Below are positions 1 to 6,083 of a DNA stretch of 64,000 nucleotides, piece after piece. Origin of the DNA: an uncultured Castellaniella sp. Lineage in GTDB: Bacteria > Pseudomonadota > Gammaproteobacteria > Burkholderiales > Burkholderiaceae_B. The notes beneath the pieces are model-generated. The model saw only the letters and a list, made by a program, of their open reading frames with translations, was not told where the DNA came from and ran no database searches. The stretch's first letter is position 1, and every line of letters begins with the position of its first letter. The stretch is from contig NZ_CALKHS010000010.1 in the NCBI RefSeq assembly GCF_937988725.1, forward strand, positions 496,001-560,000, written 5' to 3'. A program made the position numbers and the translations under genes.

Positions 1-221
1 CGCCGCCGCGTTGCCGGTGAAGGATTTCAGGGTCTTGGCGGCGGCCTGGGATGCGGCGGATTCCGCCGCGGACTGGGCCATGCGGGACTGCTCGCTGCCG
101 TCCTCGCCGGCGATTTCCCGCGCCATGGCGGCCGTCTGCGCCCGGATGACCTGGCCGAACAGCTGGTAGACGGCAATCGCCGCCACGGCGACCAGGGCCA
201 CCACGATGACGTACTCGACCA
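1..221 (-). pseudogene. Flp-type (type IVb) pilin-like gene, 3' part, cut by the prophage
   Basis: Read leftward from the att core, the frame gives VEYVIVVALVAVAAIAV and continues open past the window edge. The rest of the gene's start lies beyond attR at 47505..47671. Reassembled, the N-terminus contains RG|QAMVEY, which fits the G/xxxxEY cleavage motif of Flp prepilins and TadE/F pseudopilins, followed by one hydrophobic helix. At attL the phage end supplies a different upstream sequence with an in-frame TAA at 253..255 and no ATG; only an unsupported TTG precedes VEYV. The protein is therefore probably not made. Its exact role (pilin or pseudopilin) is unknown. Confidence 0.8.
203..221. 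repeat. attL: attL core, 19-bp direct repeat
   Basis: The 19-base sequence acgatgacgtactcgacca is identical to 47505..47523; the bases on either side differ (c versus a before, a versus t after). Host coding frame is continuous across the two outer sides. This marks it as the crossover region of integration. Confidence 0.95.
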
Positions 222-276
222 ATTGATCAGAAAAGCAGCGTATCGGCTTGATTTATAAGGGAATCAGGGGGCCGAA

Positions 277-287
277 ACGTCCAATAG
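277..287 (+). repeat. Putative integrase arm-type site, left phage end
   Basis: ACGTCCAATAG occurs here, 55 bp inside attL, and again at 47444..47454, 50 bp inside attR, in the same orientation. A second 10-mer, AGTTTTGGAC, is also shared by the ends (340..349 and 47436..47445). In circular phage DNA these would flank the attP core, as integrase arm sites do. Binding is inferred. Confidence 0.5.
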
Positions 288-371
288 CTTGGTGGTCGAG
301 GGGGTCGCTAACTCCTTGATTTTGTGTGTCTGCGGTTGGAGTTTTGGACAGCTTTTTGCCCTCTTTTCAGC

Positions 372-408
372 TTGCTGTCCCTCAGCCAAAAGCTGTATAA
401 AAATACAG
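372..408 (+). promoter_or_regulatory. SOS promoter with perfect LexA box
   Basis: CTGT-ATAAAAAT-ACAG at 393..408 is an exact CTGT-N8-ACAG LexA box. It overlaps a TATAAA -10 (396..401), with TTGCTG as a possible -35 (372..377, 18-bp spacer). The same CTGTATAAAAA core appears in the recA box of this window (62537..62552). The gene starting at 430 should be repressed by host LexA and induced by DNA damage. Confidence 0.8.
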
Positions 409-429
409 TTCTATTTGGGAGCCATCATC

Positions 430-750
430 ATGTACACGATCACCCTTCAAGACGCACCCGCCGATCTGCCCGCACAGGCACGGCAGGACGCGGAACAACG
501 ATTTCGCCGGACGCTGGAACGGGTTCTCGGCGGACCCGAGCAGACGCTTGAGGCCTATCGGGCCTGGGCAACGGCTGAAGACACTGCAGAGAACGAGATG
601 GCGCCCGGGGATATCGTGCTGGCCAAGCGGTGGCTTGCCGCTGCTTGGCGGGCCCGGGGCGATGCGCTCCAGGCCATGGGGGAGACGGAGGCTTGGTTTG
701 AGGTGCGGGTGGAGAGGCTGAGTTACGCTACTTGTGCCGTACAGCATTAA
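430..750 (+). CDS. LexA-controlled small protein of unknown function at phage left end
   Basis: This encodes 106 aa beginning MYTITLQDAPADLP; it is soluble, rich in Ala, Arg and Glu, mostly helical by eye, with no signal or membrane segment. I chose the ATG at 430 because a GGGAG ribosome site lies just upstream and the LexA box and -10 end at 408; the open frame to 289 would run through the promoter. Its 3' end overlaps the convergent gene at 747 by 4 bp. I do not recognise the family. Its position next to attL with SOS control suggests a function at induction or a lysogenic-conversion factor acting under DNA damage. Confidence 0.75.
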   Translation: MYTITLQDAPADLPAQARQDAEQRFRRTLERVLGGPEQTLEAYRAWATAEDTAENEMAPGDIVLAKRWLAAAWRARGDALQAMGETEAWFEVRVERLSYATCAVQH

Positions 751-1298
751 TGATTGGGCTTATCACCTTTTAGTCTCTGCCTGAACCCACGGACCTGCTC
801 ATCAATCTCGCGAGAGGCTTTAGTGTCGGCTTCGGCAGCCAGTAAGAAATCCACTGGAAGAATGGCGACTACTACAATCACCATTTGCCAAACCGTCAAA
901 AAAACCAAGAGGGAAAAAGATATTCCACGAAGCATTCCAAGATGGTCAAGTACAAATCGTACTTGTTTTAATAATGGAGCAGCAACACCCACCGCCAACA
1001 CAATAATAAGAATGACCGCAGAACTTACCGCTGGCGTGAGCAGTAGTTTGAAATTTGGAGTATCTTCGCCCTCTTCTCCCTTTCCTTCCCGAAGAGACAT
1101 GCGCAGTTTCTCAGGATAAATAATTGCCAGCCATGCGCCGACCACCGCAAATATTATGGCGGATGTGCTCCTCAGAGCCTCATATAGAGGCCACTGATCA
1201 GAGAATTGGACGTTCTGGCCAAGCATATATCCGGCAGCAACTGAGACTACAGCAATACCCCCAATAACTGCGAAAAAAGCAAGCCGGACCCTATTCAT
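747..1298 (-). CDS. Four-TM membrane protein, second gene of an accessory pair
   Basis: This 183-aa protein has about four hydrophobic segments: residues ~5-25, ~45-60, ~88-110 and ~125-155. The linker between TM2 and TM3 is charged (REGKGEEGED) and the C-tail is basic and soluble. The start at 1298 overlaps the stop of the upstream gene by 8 bp (ATGAATAG), so translation is probably coupled. Base composition is visibly AT-richer than the structural genes. The pairing with a soluble protein from its own promoter in a prophage recalls RexA/RexB of lambda, but I see no convincing sequence identity to RexB. A membrane effector for superinfection exclusion or abortive infection is inference. Confidence 0.7.
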   Translation of the reverse strand: MNRVRLAFFAVIGGIAVVSVAAGYMLGQNVQFSDQWPLYEALRSTSAIIFAVVGAWLAIIYPEKLRMSLREGKGEEGEDTPNFKLLLTPAVSSAVILIIVLAVGVAAPLLKQVRFVLDHLGMLRGISFSLLVFLTVWQMVIVVVAILPVDFLLAAEADTKASREIDEQVRGFRQRLKGDKPNH

Positions 1299-2322
1299 TC
1301 TGCAAAATCCGAAGAATATGTTTGCGTCTTTTGGCAAGTTCTTCCTTAAGACTAGCTAGATCAACCACCCCGGCTTCGTCCACTCGGAGATCCATCTCAA
1401 AAATATCTCGGGCCATGGACTTGCTCACCCAGAGCACCTTACTGGTCTCTCCTTTCAGGGCGAATCCTAGATCCTCCCATGAAGACCGGCGCTTTGCTCC
1501 GAGCTCCTCCTTTATCATTTTTTCCAACTCACGTTCAGTAGGCGTTAGCTCCAGCTCGACACGGAGCTGTCGATCGCGAGTTATTTGGCGCTTTCTATTC
1601 GCCCCACGAAAAAATGCAAGCACCCCGCCAAAGGCGGCCGCATCAACGGGATTAGTTAACTCCAAATGGCCAACTCGAATAACCTTCACAATTTGATCTC
1701 GTGCGGCACGAATCCTTGCAAGTGCACCAGGCTTAACGTATGGGCTCAATCGAAATTTTGGATATAACTTGAGCGGTTTGCTTTCGGCACACGCAGGATC
1801 ACGGTACCCAACTATTGTCCCGTCGGCATCCTCCACCACAAAGCTGCTGCGCGTTTCAATGAATGCCTCTACATAACCCCTCATTGGCTCCTTCGCCGCT
1901 ACAGAGCCTTCCATTCTAAGGGTTGCAACGACGTTCGCGCTGGGAACAAACCAAAAATACGTAGCAAACCCCGGAATGCTATTTTTTTCAAATTCATTGG
2001 CAAAAACCTGTTGCTTCCCGCCTACTATCGACCGTTCAGAAATTGATGCCACGCCCCCTTCTCCTGCAGGCACCTCGTTCCATGTAGCGACAGTCCAGTC
2101 ATCCCCCAGCCGATCAACACCTCGCAGGTAGACCGGCATCACATCATCATCGCGTCTTGATTGTTTTAGCTTCGTCAGCGGTATCGCTTTCCCATCCGAC
2201 CAGTCCTTCAGCTCTTGTAAAGCCTGAACAAGCCCACCAAGGACTGGGGTTTTGGCGCCCCACTTGTAGAACCCACATTGGGAGACATCGTAGAACGTTA
2301 TCGATACTTGCTTCTTGGCCAT
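1291..2322 (-). CDS. Soluble protein of unknown function, first gene of the pair with the 4-TM protein
   Basis: The product is 343 aa, starting MAKKQVSITFYDV. This ATG is preferred over the upstream TTG (2352) because an AGGTG site precedes it. No membrane segment is visible. Recognisable stretches are CGFYKWG near the start, SIPGFATYFWFVP in the middle, and a charged C-terminus ending in KRRKHILRILQNE. The middle motif gives the impression of a widespread uncharacterised family found with defence-like genes, but I cannot name it with certainty. With the overlapping 4-TM gene it forms a two-gene operon under its own promoter, convergent to the SOS gene. A sensor role like RexA is possible but unproven. 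Confidence 0.7.
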   Translation of the reverse strand: MAKKQVSITFYDVSQCGFYKWGAKTPVLGGLVQALQELKDWSDGKAIPLTKLKQSRRDDDVMPVYLRGVDRLGDDWTVATWNEVPAGEGGVASISERSIVGGKQQVFANEFEKNSIPGFATYFWFVPSANVVATLRMEGSVAAKEPMRGYVEAFIETRSSFVVEDADGTIVGYRDPACAESKPLKLYPKFRLSPYVKPGALARIRAARDQIVKVIRVGHLELTNPVDAAAFGGVLAFFRGANRKRQITRDRQLRVELELTPTERELEKMIKEELGAKRRSSWEDLGFALKGETSKVLWVSKSMARDIFEMDLRVDEAGVVDLASLKEELAKRRKHILRILQNE

Positions 2323-2353
2323 TCCCACACCTATCACGATTTTCTGTTGCAAC

Positions 2354-2384
2354 TTTATACAACAGTCATATCGAATTGTGTATA
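2354..2384 (-). promoter_or_regulatory. Promoter and dyad for the two-gene accessory operon
   Basis: Read on the minus strand: TACACA, 17 bp, TATAAA (-35 at 2377..2382, -10 at 2354..2359). TATACA (2356..2361) and TGTATA (2379..2384) form an inverted repeat around the promoter that could be an operator. It lies between the late lysis genes and the operon, so the pair can be expressed in the lysogen independently of late transcription. Confidence 0.5.
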
Positions 2385-2420
2385 GACCTCTACCCTACCT
2401 GCCCTTACGTCCCTCCCTCA

Positions 2421-2633
2421 TCACCCACACACCTTCTTCCAGGTAGCGGCCTCGGCCTCGATCCACCGCAGCGGCCTAGCGGGCGTGGCATCGATCTCAG
2501 CGTCCGACCGCCACTCGAACGGCCGCTGCACCACCTGGCAATAGCTACCGCCGGCCGACGTCGCGCATCCGCTGGCGAGCGCGATCACGGACAGCATCAT
2601 CATCCAGACGATCGATTTCAGCAGCAGCTTCAC
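2421..2633 (-). CDS. Outer-membrane spanin lipoprotein (Rz1-like)
   Basis: This 70-aa lipoprotein starts at GTG 2633 after a GGGAGAAA site. The signal peptide ends in lipobox ASGC, with Cys about residue 23. Its 5' 89 bp overlap the 3' end of the Rz-like gene in another frame, the classic embedded or overlapping Rz/Rz1 arrangement. It would pair with the inner-membrane spanin to fuse inner and outer membranes in the last lysis step. The C-terminal part is not strongly proline-rich, unlike lambda Rz1. The longer frame to 2792 has no ribosome site and would bury the signal peptide. Confidence 0.75.
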   Translation of the reverse strand: MKLLLKSIVWMMMLSVIALASGCATSAGGSYCQVVQRPFEWRSDAEIDATPARPLRWIEAEAATWKKVCG

Positions 2634-2805
2634 GGGCTTTCTCCCTGGCCGATGCGTCGGCCTCCAGTTGATCAATGCGGGCATCACGCTTGCCTGCAGA
2701 TTTGCCAGACCGCCAGATGGCCAGCGCCGCGACGATCGCAGCGCCGGCGGCGGCGATGTAGGGCCACACGCGGCCCCAGATGTTGGCAACAAAGCCCGTG
2801 ATCAT
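2545..2805 (-). CDS. Inner-membrane spanin (Rz-like)
   Basis: The product is 86 aa: one N-terminal TM helix (IAAAGAAIVAALAIW, residues ~17-31) followed by a highly charged helical coiled-coil periplasmic domain. The ATG at 2805 overlaps the stop of the upstream small gene (ATGA); a GTG at 2832 is an alternative. It partners the Rz1-like lipoprotein that overlaps its 3' end. It is last but one in the lysis cassette. Confidence 0.75.
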   Translation of the reverse strand: MITGFVANIWGRVWPYIAAAGAAIVAALAIWRSGKSAGKRDARIDQLEADASAREKAREAAAEIDRLDDDAVRDRARQRMRDVGRR

Positions 2806-2975
2806 GGATAGCCCCGCCAGAACTGTTTCCACGTCTCGCGGTACAGCTCAGCCAGGCCACCATCCGTCCACTTGCCGTCCAGGACGCGCAGCAGCACCAG
2901 CAGCGCGGGAAACAGCACGGGCGAGATCAGCAAGACCAGCAGCACAAAGATTCGGTACATGGCGGCACGCATCAT
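2802..2975 (-). CDS. Small single-TM protein in the lysis cassette
   Basis: This 57-aa protein begins MMRAAMYRIFVLLVLLISPV, with one or two tightly packed hydrophobic helices (residues ~6-30), then a soluble tail ending in FWRGYP. Its ATG overlaps the endolysin stop (ATGA) and its TGA overlaps the Rz start (ATGA), so it is translationally coupled on both sides and is surely expressed. It could be a second holin, antiholin or pinholin-like factor; no motif decides. It is short and easily missed. Confidence 0.7.
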   Translation of the reverse strand: MMRAAMYRIFVLLVLLISPVLFPALLVLLRVLDGKWTDGGLAELYRETWKQFWRGYP

Positions 2976-3598
2976 GAGACAGCCTCTCCGATCTTGATAG
3001 CCTCGGCCCCGCCCGCGCCCAAGAACAGCGCACGATCAGCAGCGCGCCGCCGGCGCAGGCCCAGCAGCACCTGACCACCAGATCGATCCCAGCGCAGGAA
3101 CTCGTCGGCAGCGCCCCGTGTGTCGCCCGCGTTGAACTTTCGGACCAGCGTCGAGCCCTGGAACGCCGTCACACCAATGTTGTAGGCCAGGTCGACCAAG
3201 GCATCGAGTTGACCCTTGGTCATGCTGCGCGTGATAGCGGCCAGCACGCCCGGCACGAATTCCAACGCCAGCCGGCGTTCGAGGCGTGCATCCGCTTCGC
3301 CCTGGTCGATCACCAGGCCCTCATAGACATCAGGCCCGGTGTCGCCCCAGCCGATGGTCCAGCAACGGCCCGTGGCGTCCCAGTACGCTCGCAGCCTGCA
3401 GGACTCGAAATGCTGAAGCACCCGCAGCCCCTGAGGACTCATCGTGATCGGCGCCGCCTCAGTGGAGCCGATCTTGCCGGACGATCCGGGCGATGATGCC
3501 GGCGCCGAGGCAGGCGTATCCGAGCCACGAAACAGCTGTGTCAGGGATCTCAGAACGGAGATCAGAAGGGAGAACGAGCCAGACTTGGGAAACGACAT
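2972..3598 (-). CDS. Endolysin, GH24 lysozyme family
   Basis: The product is 208 aa. Residues ~55-205 match phage lysozymes: catalytic Glu65 in HFESCRLRAYWD, Asp74, and Thr81 in CWTIGWGDTG, the E-D-T triad of the T4/P22-type fold. It cleaves peptidoglycan. The first ~50 residues are a low-complexity Ser/Ala/Pro extension with a weak hydrophobic stretch at 9-18; export may rely on the holin. An AGGAG site sits 7 bp before the ATG, inside the holin gene, which it overlaps by 140 bp in another frame. A terminator-like hairpin lies immediately upstream in the holin coding region. Confidence 0.9.
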   Translation of the reverse strand: MSFPKSGSFSLLISVLRSLTQLFRGSDTPASAPASSPGSSGKIGSTEAAPITMSPQGLRVLQHFESCRLRAYWDATGRCWTIGWGDTGPDVYEGLVIDQGEADARLERRLALEFVPGVLAAITRSMTKGQLDALVDLAYNIGVTAFQGSTLVRKFNAGDTRGAADEFLRWDRSGGQVLLGLRRRRAADRALFLGAGGAEAIKIGEAVS

Positions 3599-3698
3599 CG
3601 GGAAACTCCTGCATTACGCCCAAAAGAAAAACGCCTGCTACTTGCAGGCGCACAGACCAAAACCGGTGGCATTGCCGCCACTCATCGATCAGCTTCAC
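3459..3698 (-). CDS. Putative holin, two-TM
   Basis: The product is 79 aa, starting at GTG 3698 (GGAGG seven bases upstream), N-terminus VKLIDEWRQCHRFWSVRLQ. It has two hydrophobic helices, ~17-40 and ~55-70, joined by an amphipathic linker. It resembles the small membrane proteins next to lysozymes in Burkholderiales phages (DUF7940-type, from memory). The GTGA start/stop overlap with the gene upstream means coupling. It would form the membrane lesion that times lysis. The 3' 140 bp overlap the endolysin gene. Confidence 0.65.
   Translation of the reverse strand: MKLIDEWRQCHRFWSVRLQVAGVFLLGVMQEFPDVVSQVWLVLPSDLRSEIPDTAVSWLGYACLGAGIIARIVRQDRLH
3627..3650 (-). terminator. Terminator-like hairpin inside the holin gene
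   Basis: On the minus strand CGCCTGC-N5-GCAGGCG (3632..3650) is followed by TTTTT. It sits inside holin codons and about 30 bp before the endolysin start. It could attenuate endolysin transcription or be passed by an antiterminated polymerase. Confidence 0.55.
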
Positions 3699-4018
3699 CT
3701 CATCACCTCCATCTTGAATGCCGTCCAAACGGCGTATGCGACCCACCCCAGCCCGCCGACCGCGCCGGCCTGGGCAGCTTTGATCAGGGCTTCACGGATC
3801 ATTCGATTTCGCAGCTCTCGCCACTCCATGACGGACTCGTGGTAACGACGGTGGCTTTCTGGGTCACCGTCCGGGAACCCCTCCCGCAGAGCCGTCACAT
3901 CGGCCTGCAGCTGCTGCTGGGCACGAAGCATCACTGCGATCTGCCGCTCCACGTCGCCCTTTGTCTCGCGCAGGGCGTTGATGATTGCCCGGGTGTCCGG
4001 GGATAGCGGCTCAGACAT
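3695..4018 (-). CDS. Coiled-coil protein with C-terminal TM, first gene of lysis cassette
   Basis: The product is 107 aa, starting MSEPLSPDTRAI at 4018, with AAAGGA upstream. The N-terminal two thirds form a charged coiled coil (ERQIAVMLRAQQQLQADV); one TM helix lies near residues 80-100 (AGAVGGLGWVAYAVWTAF). It overlaps the holin by 4 bp. The layout resembles XhlA-type hemolysin/holin partners, so a holin accessory role is plausible but not shown. Confidence 0.65.
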   Translation of the reverse strand: MSEPLSPDTRAIINALRETKGDVERQIAVMLRAQQQLQADVTALREGFPDGDPESHRRYHESVMEWRELRNRMIREALIKAAQAGAVGGLGWVAYAVWTAFKMEVMR

Positions 4019-4034
4019 ATCGTTCCTTTGGACG

Positions 4035-4059
4035 AAAAAATGCCCGCGCTGGGCGGGCA
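4035..4059 (-). terminator. Intrinsic terminator upstream of the lysis cassette
   Basis: The minus strand reads TGCCCGC-N5-GCGGGCA then TTTTTT, a perfect 7-bp stem. It lies 17 bp before the first lysis gene, downstream of the tail genes and antisense acyltransferase. It would stop non-antiterminated leftward transcription before lysis genes. Confidence 0.7.
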
Positions 4060-4148
4060 GGGTTGTTGGACGAACACTCCCATTCACGACGGGAGCCAAT
4101 GTCGATCGGTATAGAATCGGGCGTTGCTAAGAGACTAAGAAATAGGGA

Positions 4149-6035
4149 ATGACAAAATTTAGATCAGACATACAGGCGCTGCGCGGCATCGCGGTCGCCT
4201 TGGTGGTGCTTGATCATATCGGCGCCACTTGGTTCAAAAACGGCTACCTCGGGGTAGATATATTCTTCGTGATCTCCGGCTTCTTGATCACAGGAATCAT
4301 CAGCAAGCAGATCGCCGCGGGAACCTTCTCTTTCAAGGATTTCTACCTGCGCAGAGCCAAGCGTCTGCTGCCGGCCGCGTACCTCACAATCCTCTTGACC
4401 GCCATAGGGTCCGCCTATTTCCTCAACTCGGTTGAGGCCGACAACGTGACAAGCCAGATAGTTGGCGCGCTCACCTTCTCGATCAATTTCGTACTGTGGG
4501 ATCAGGTTGGGTACTTCGACGTGGCCGCCGCCTCGAAACCTCTGCTGCACATGTGGTCGCTGGCCATCGAAGAGCAGTTCTACATCCTGTTCCCGGCCAT
4601 CCTGGCCCTCACCCCAGCCAAAGCTTGGCGCTATGTACTCCCCGCTCTGGCAGCCACCAGCCTGGTCGCCTGCGCGATCATTACTGTCGACGACCCTTCA
4701 ACAGCGTTCTATCTGCTCCCGACTCGTGCCTGGGAGCTATTGATCGGCGCCATGGGCGCGCTGTTTGCGGCCAACCAGACCATGATCCGCTGCGCCCGTG
4801 CGATGTTGCTGCCGGCGTTTGCCGCCTTGGCAATCGTCCCATTCGCAAGCACCGGATACCCCCACCCTGGAGTGGATGCGGCCATCGTTTGCCTGGCGAC
4901 CGTCGCCATCCTCGTCGGCCGCAGCGCCACCTTTGAGCGGATCGCGCCCAAGACCGGCTTGGTGTTCATCGGCAACATTTCCTACTCGCTATACCTGGTG
5001 CACTGGCCGCTCATCGTGTTTATGAATAATGCGTTCATACACGCAATTCCGATCAACGCGCGCATATTTACAGTCGGCCTCGCAGTTGCTCTGGCTTACC
5101 TAATGTACAGAAACGTGGAGGAGCCCTTCCGGGCCGGAAAGATCAGCCTAGGCAAGTTGGCATTTTCTCTGGTTTCTATCGGAATCTTGATCGCTGGCAC
5201 CCAGCTTTCAGTTGAGCTTCACAACAAAAGCGAATCTGGATTTACCTACCTACGGCGGGTGAACTACGGCTTAAGCGGATCCTGCAACGTTCGTTTCTCG
5301 GACAAACCAGCCTGCAGGACAAGCGAGAGCCCAGACACTGTGGTGTGGGGGGATTCGTTCGCTATGCAGATTGTGGAAGGACTAAAGAAGTCCAAGGGCG
5401 TGGATCTGCTGCAAGCAACGAACTCCGCGTGCGCGCCATTTATTGGCACCTCAGCATACATCCCTACCTATAAGAACGCAGGCGAAACATCGCGCAACTG
5501 CATCCAATTCAACAACGACGTTCTTGGCTACCTCAAGAAGAGCGACAGCATCAAGAAGGTCATATTGGCTGCAAACTATGCCGGGTACACGGGTGGCACG
5601 CTAAAGATGCTCTCACAGAAGGGCGACAGTTTCGTCATCGAACCAGCAAGCCGAAGGAAATTCACGGATGACTTCGATCTGATTCTGAGAGCGCTGATGG
5701 ATCACCACATAGATGTGACAGTGGTCTTCCCGCCGCCCCAGATTAACGCTGAGCTGCTGAACTGCATGGAGAAGAAAATTAAAGGGCGGATCTTCGTCGG
5801 TGATCAAGAAAACTGTACCTTCAGCATGAGTCAACATGCCAAAAACACGAAGACCCTCAACGCTGTTTTGACCGCCCTTCAGAAGAAATACGGCTTCAAG
5901 ATCATCTATCTCCAGGATGCGATCTGCTCCAATAGTATTTGCAACACCATCATTGATGGCGTCCCTATTTATCGCGACCCTGTGCACATAAGCTATGCAG
6001 GATCGGAAAAGGTCTTTGAGCTGCTCGGCTCATGA
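4149..6035 (+). CDS. O-acyltransferase (OafA-like, acyltransferase 3 + SGNH), lysogenic conversion
   Basis: The product is 628 aa. Residues ~1-355 form an acyltransferase-3 domain with about ten TM helices and the usual RSDIQALRGIAVALVVLDHI start and WSLAIEEQFY block (~136-145). Residues ~375-628 form an SGNH-type domain with GDSF (401-404) and a C-terminal DPVH (610-613) carrying the Ser and Asp-His of the triad. Such fusions O-acetylate LPS or O-antigen sugars. It stands alone on the plus strand between tail and lysis genes, with its own upstream region, and is AT-richer than its neighbours: a typical moron that alters the lysogen's surface and can block related phages. Confidence 0.9.
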   Translation: MTKFRSDIQALRGIAVALVVLDHIGATWFKNGYLGVDIFFVISGFLITGIISKQIAAGTFSFKDFYLRRAKRLLPAAYLTILLTAIGSAYFLNSVEADNVTSQIVGALTFSINFVLWDQVGYFDVAAASKPLLHMWSLAIEEQFYILFPAILALTPAKAWRYVLPALAATSLVACAIITVDDPSTAFYLLPTRAWELLIGAMGALFAANQTMIRCARAMLLPAFAALAIVPFASTGYPHPGVDAAIVCLATVAILVGRSATFERIAPKTGLVFIGNISYSLYLVHWPLIVFMNNAFIHAIPINARIFTVGLAVALAYLMYRNVEEPFRAGKISLGKLAFSLVSIGILIAGTQLSVELHNKSESGFTYLRRVNYGLSGSCNVRFSDKPACRTSESPDTVVWGDSFAMQIVEGLKKSKGVDLLQATNSACAPFIGTSAYIPTYKNAGETSRNCIQFNNDVLGYLKKSDSIKKVILAANYAGYTGGTLKMLSQKGDSFVIEPASRRKFTDDFDLILRALMDHHIDVTVVFPPPQINAELLNCMEKKIKGRIFVGDQENCTFSMSQHAKNTKTLNAVLTALQKKYGFKIIYLQDAICSNSICNTIIDGVPIYRDPVHISYAGSEKVFELLGS

Positions 6036-6083
6036 AGACCTCACTTGGACCCGCCCGCAGATAGAGAGAGGCGAATTAAATCC

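Noticed and set aside
2157..2801. 214-codon plus-strand ORF over the lysis genes
   Set aside because: Antisense to the Rz/Rz1 pair, no conserved features.
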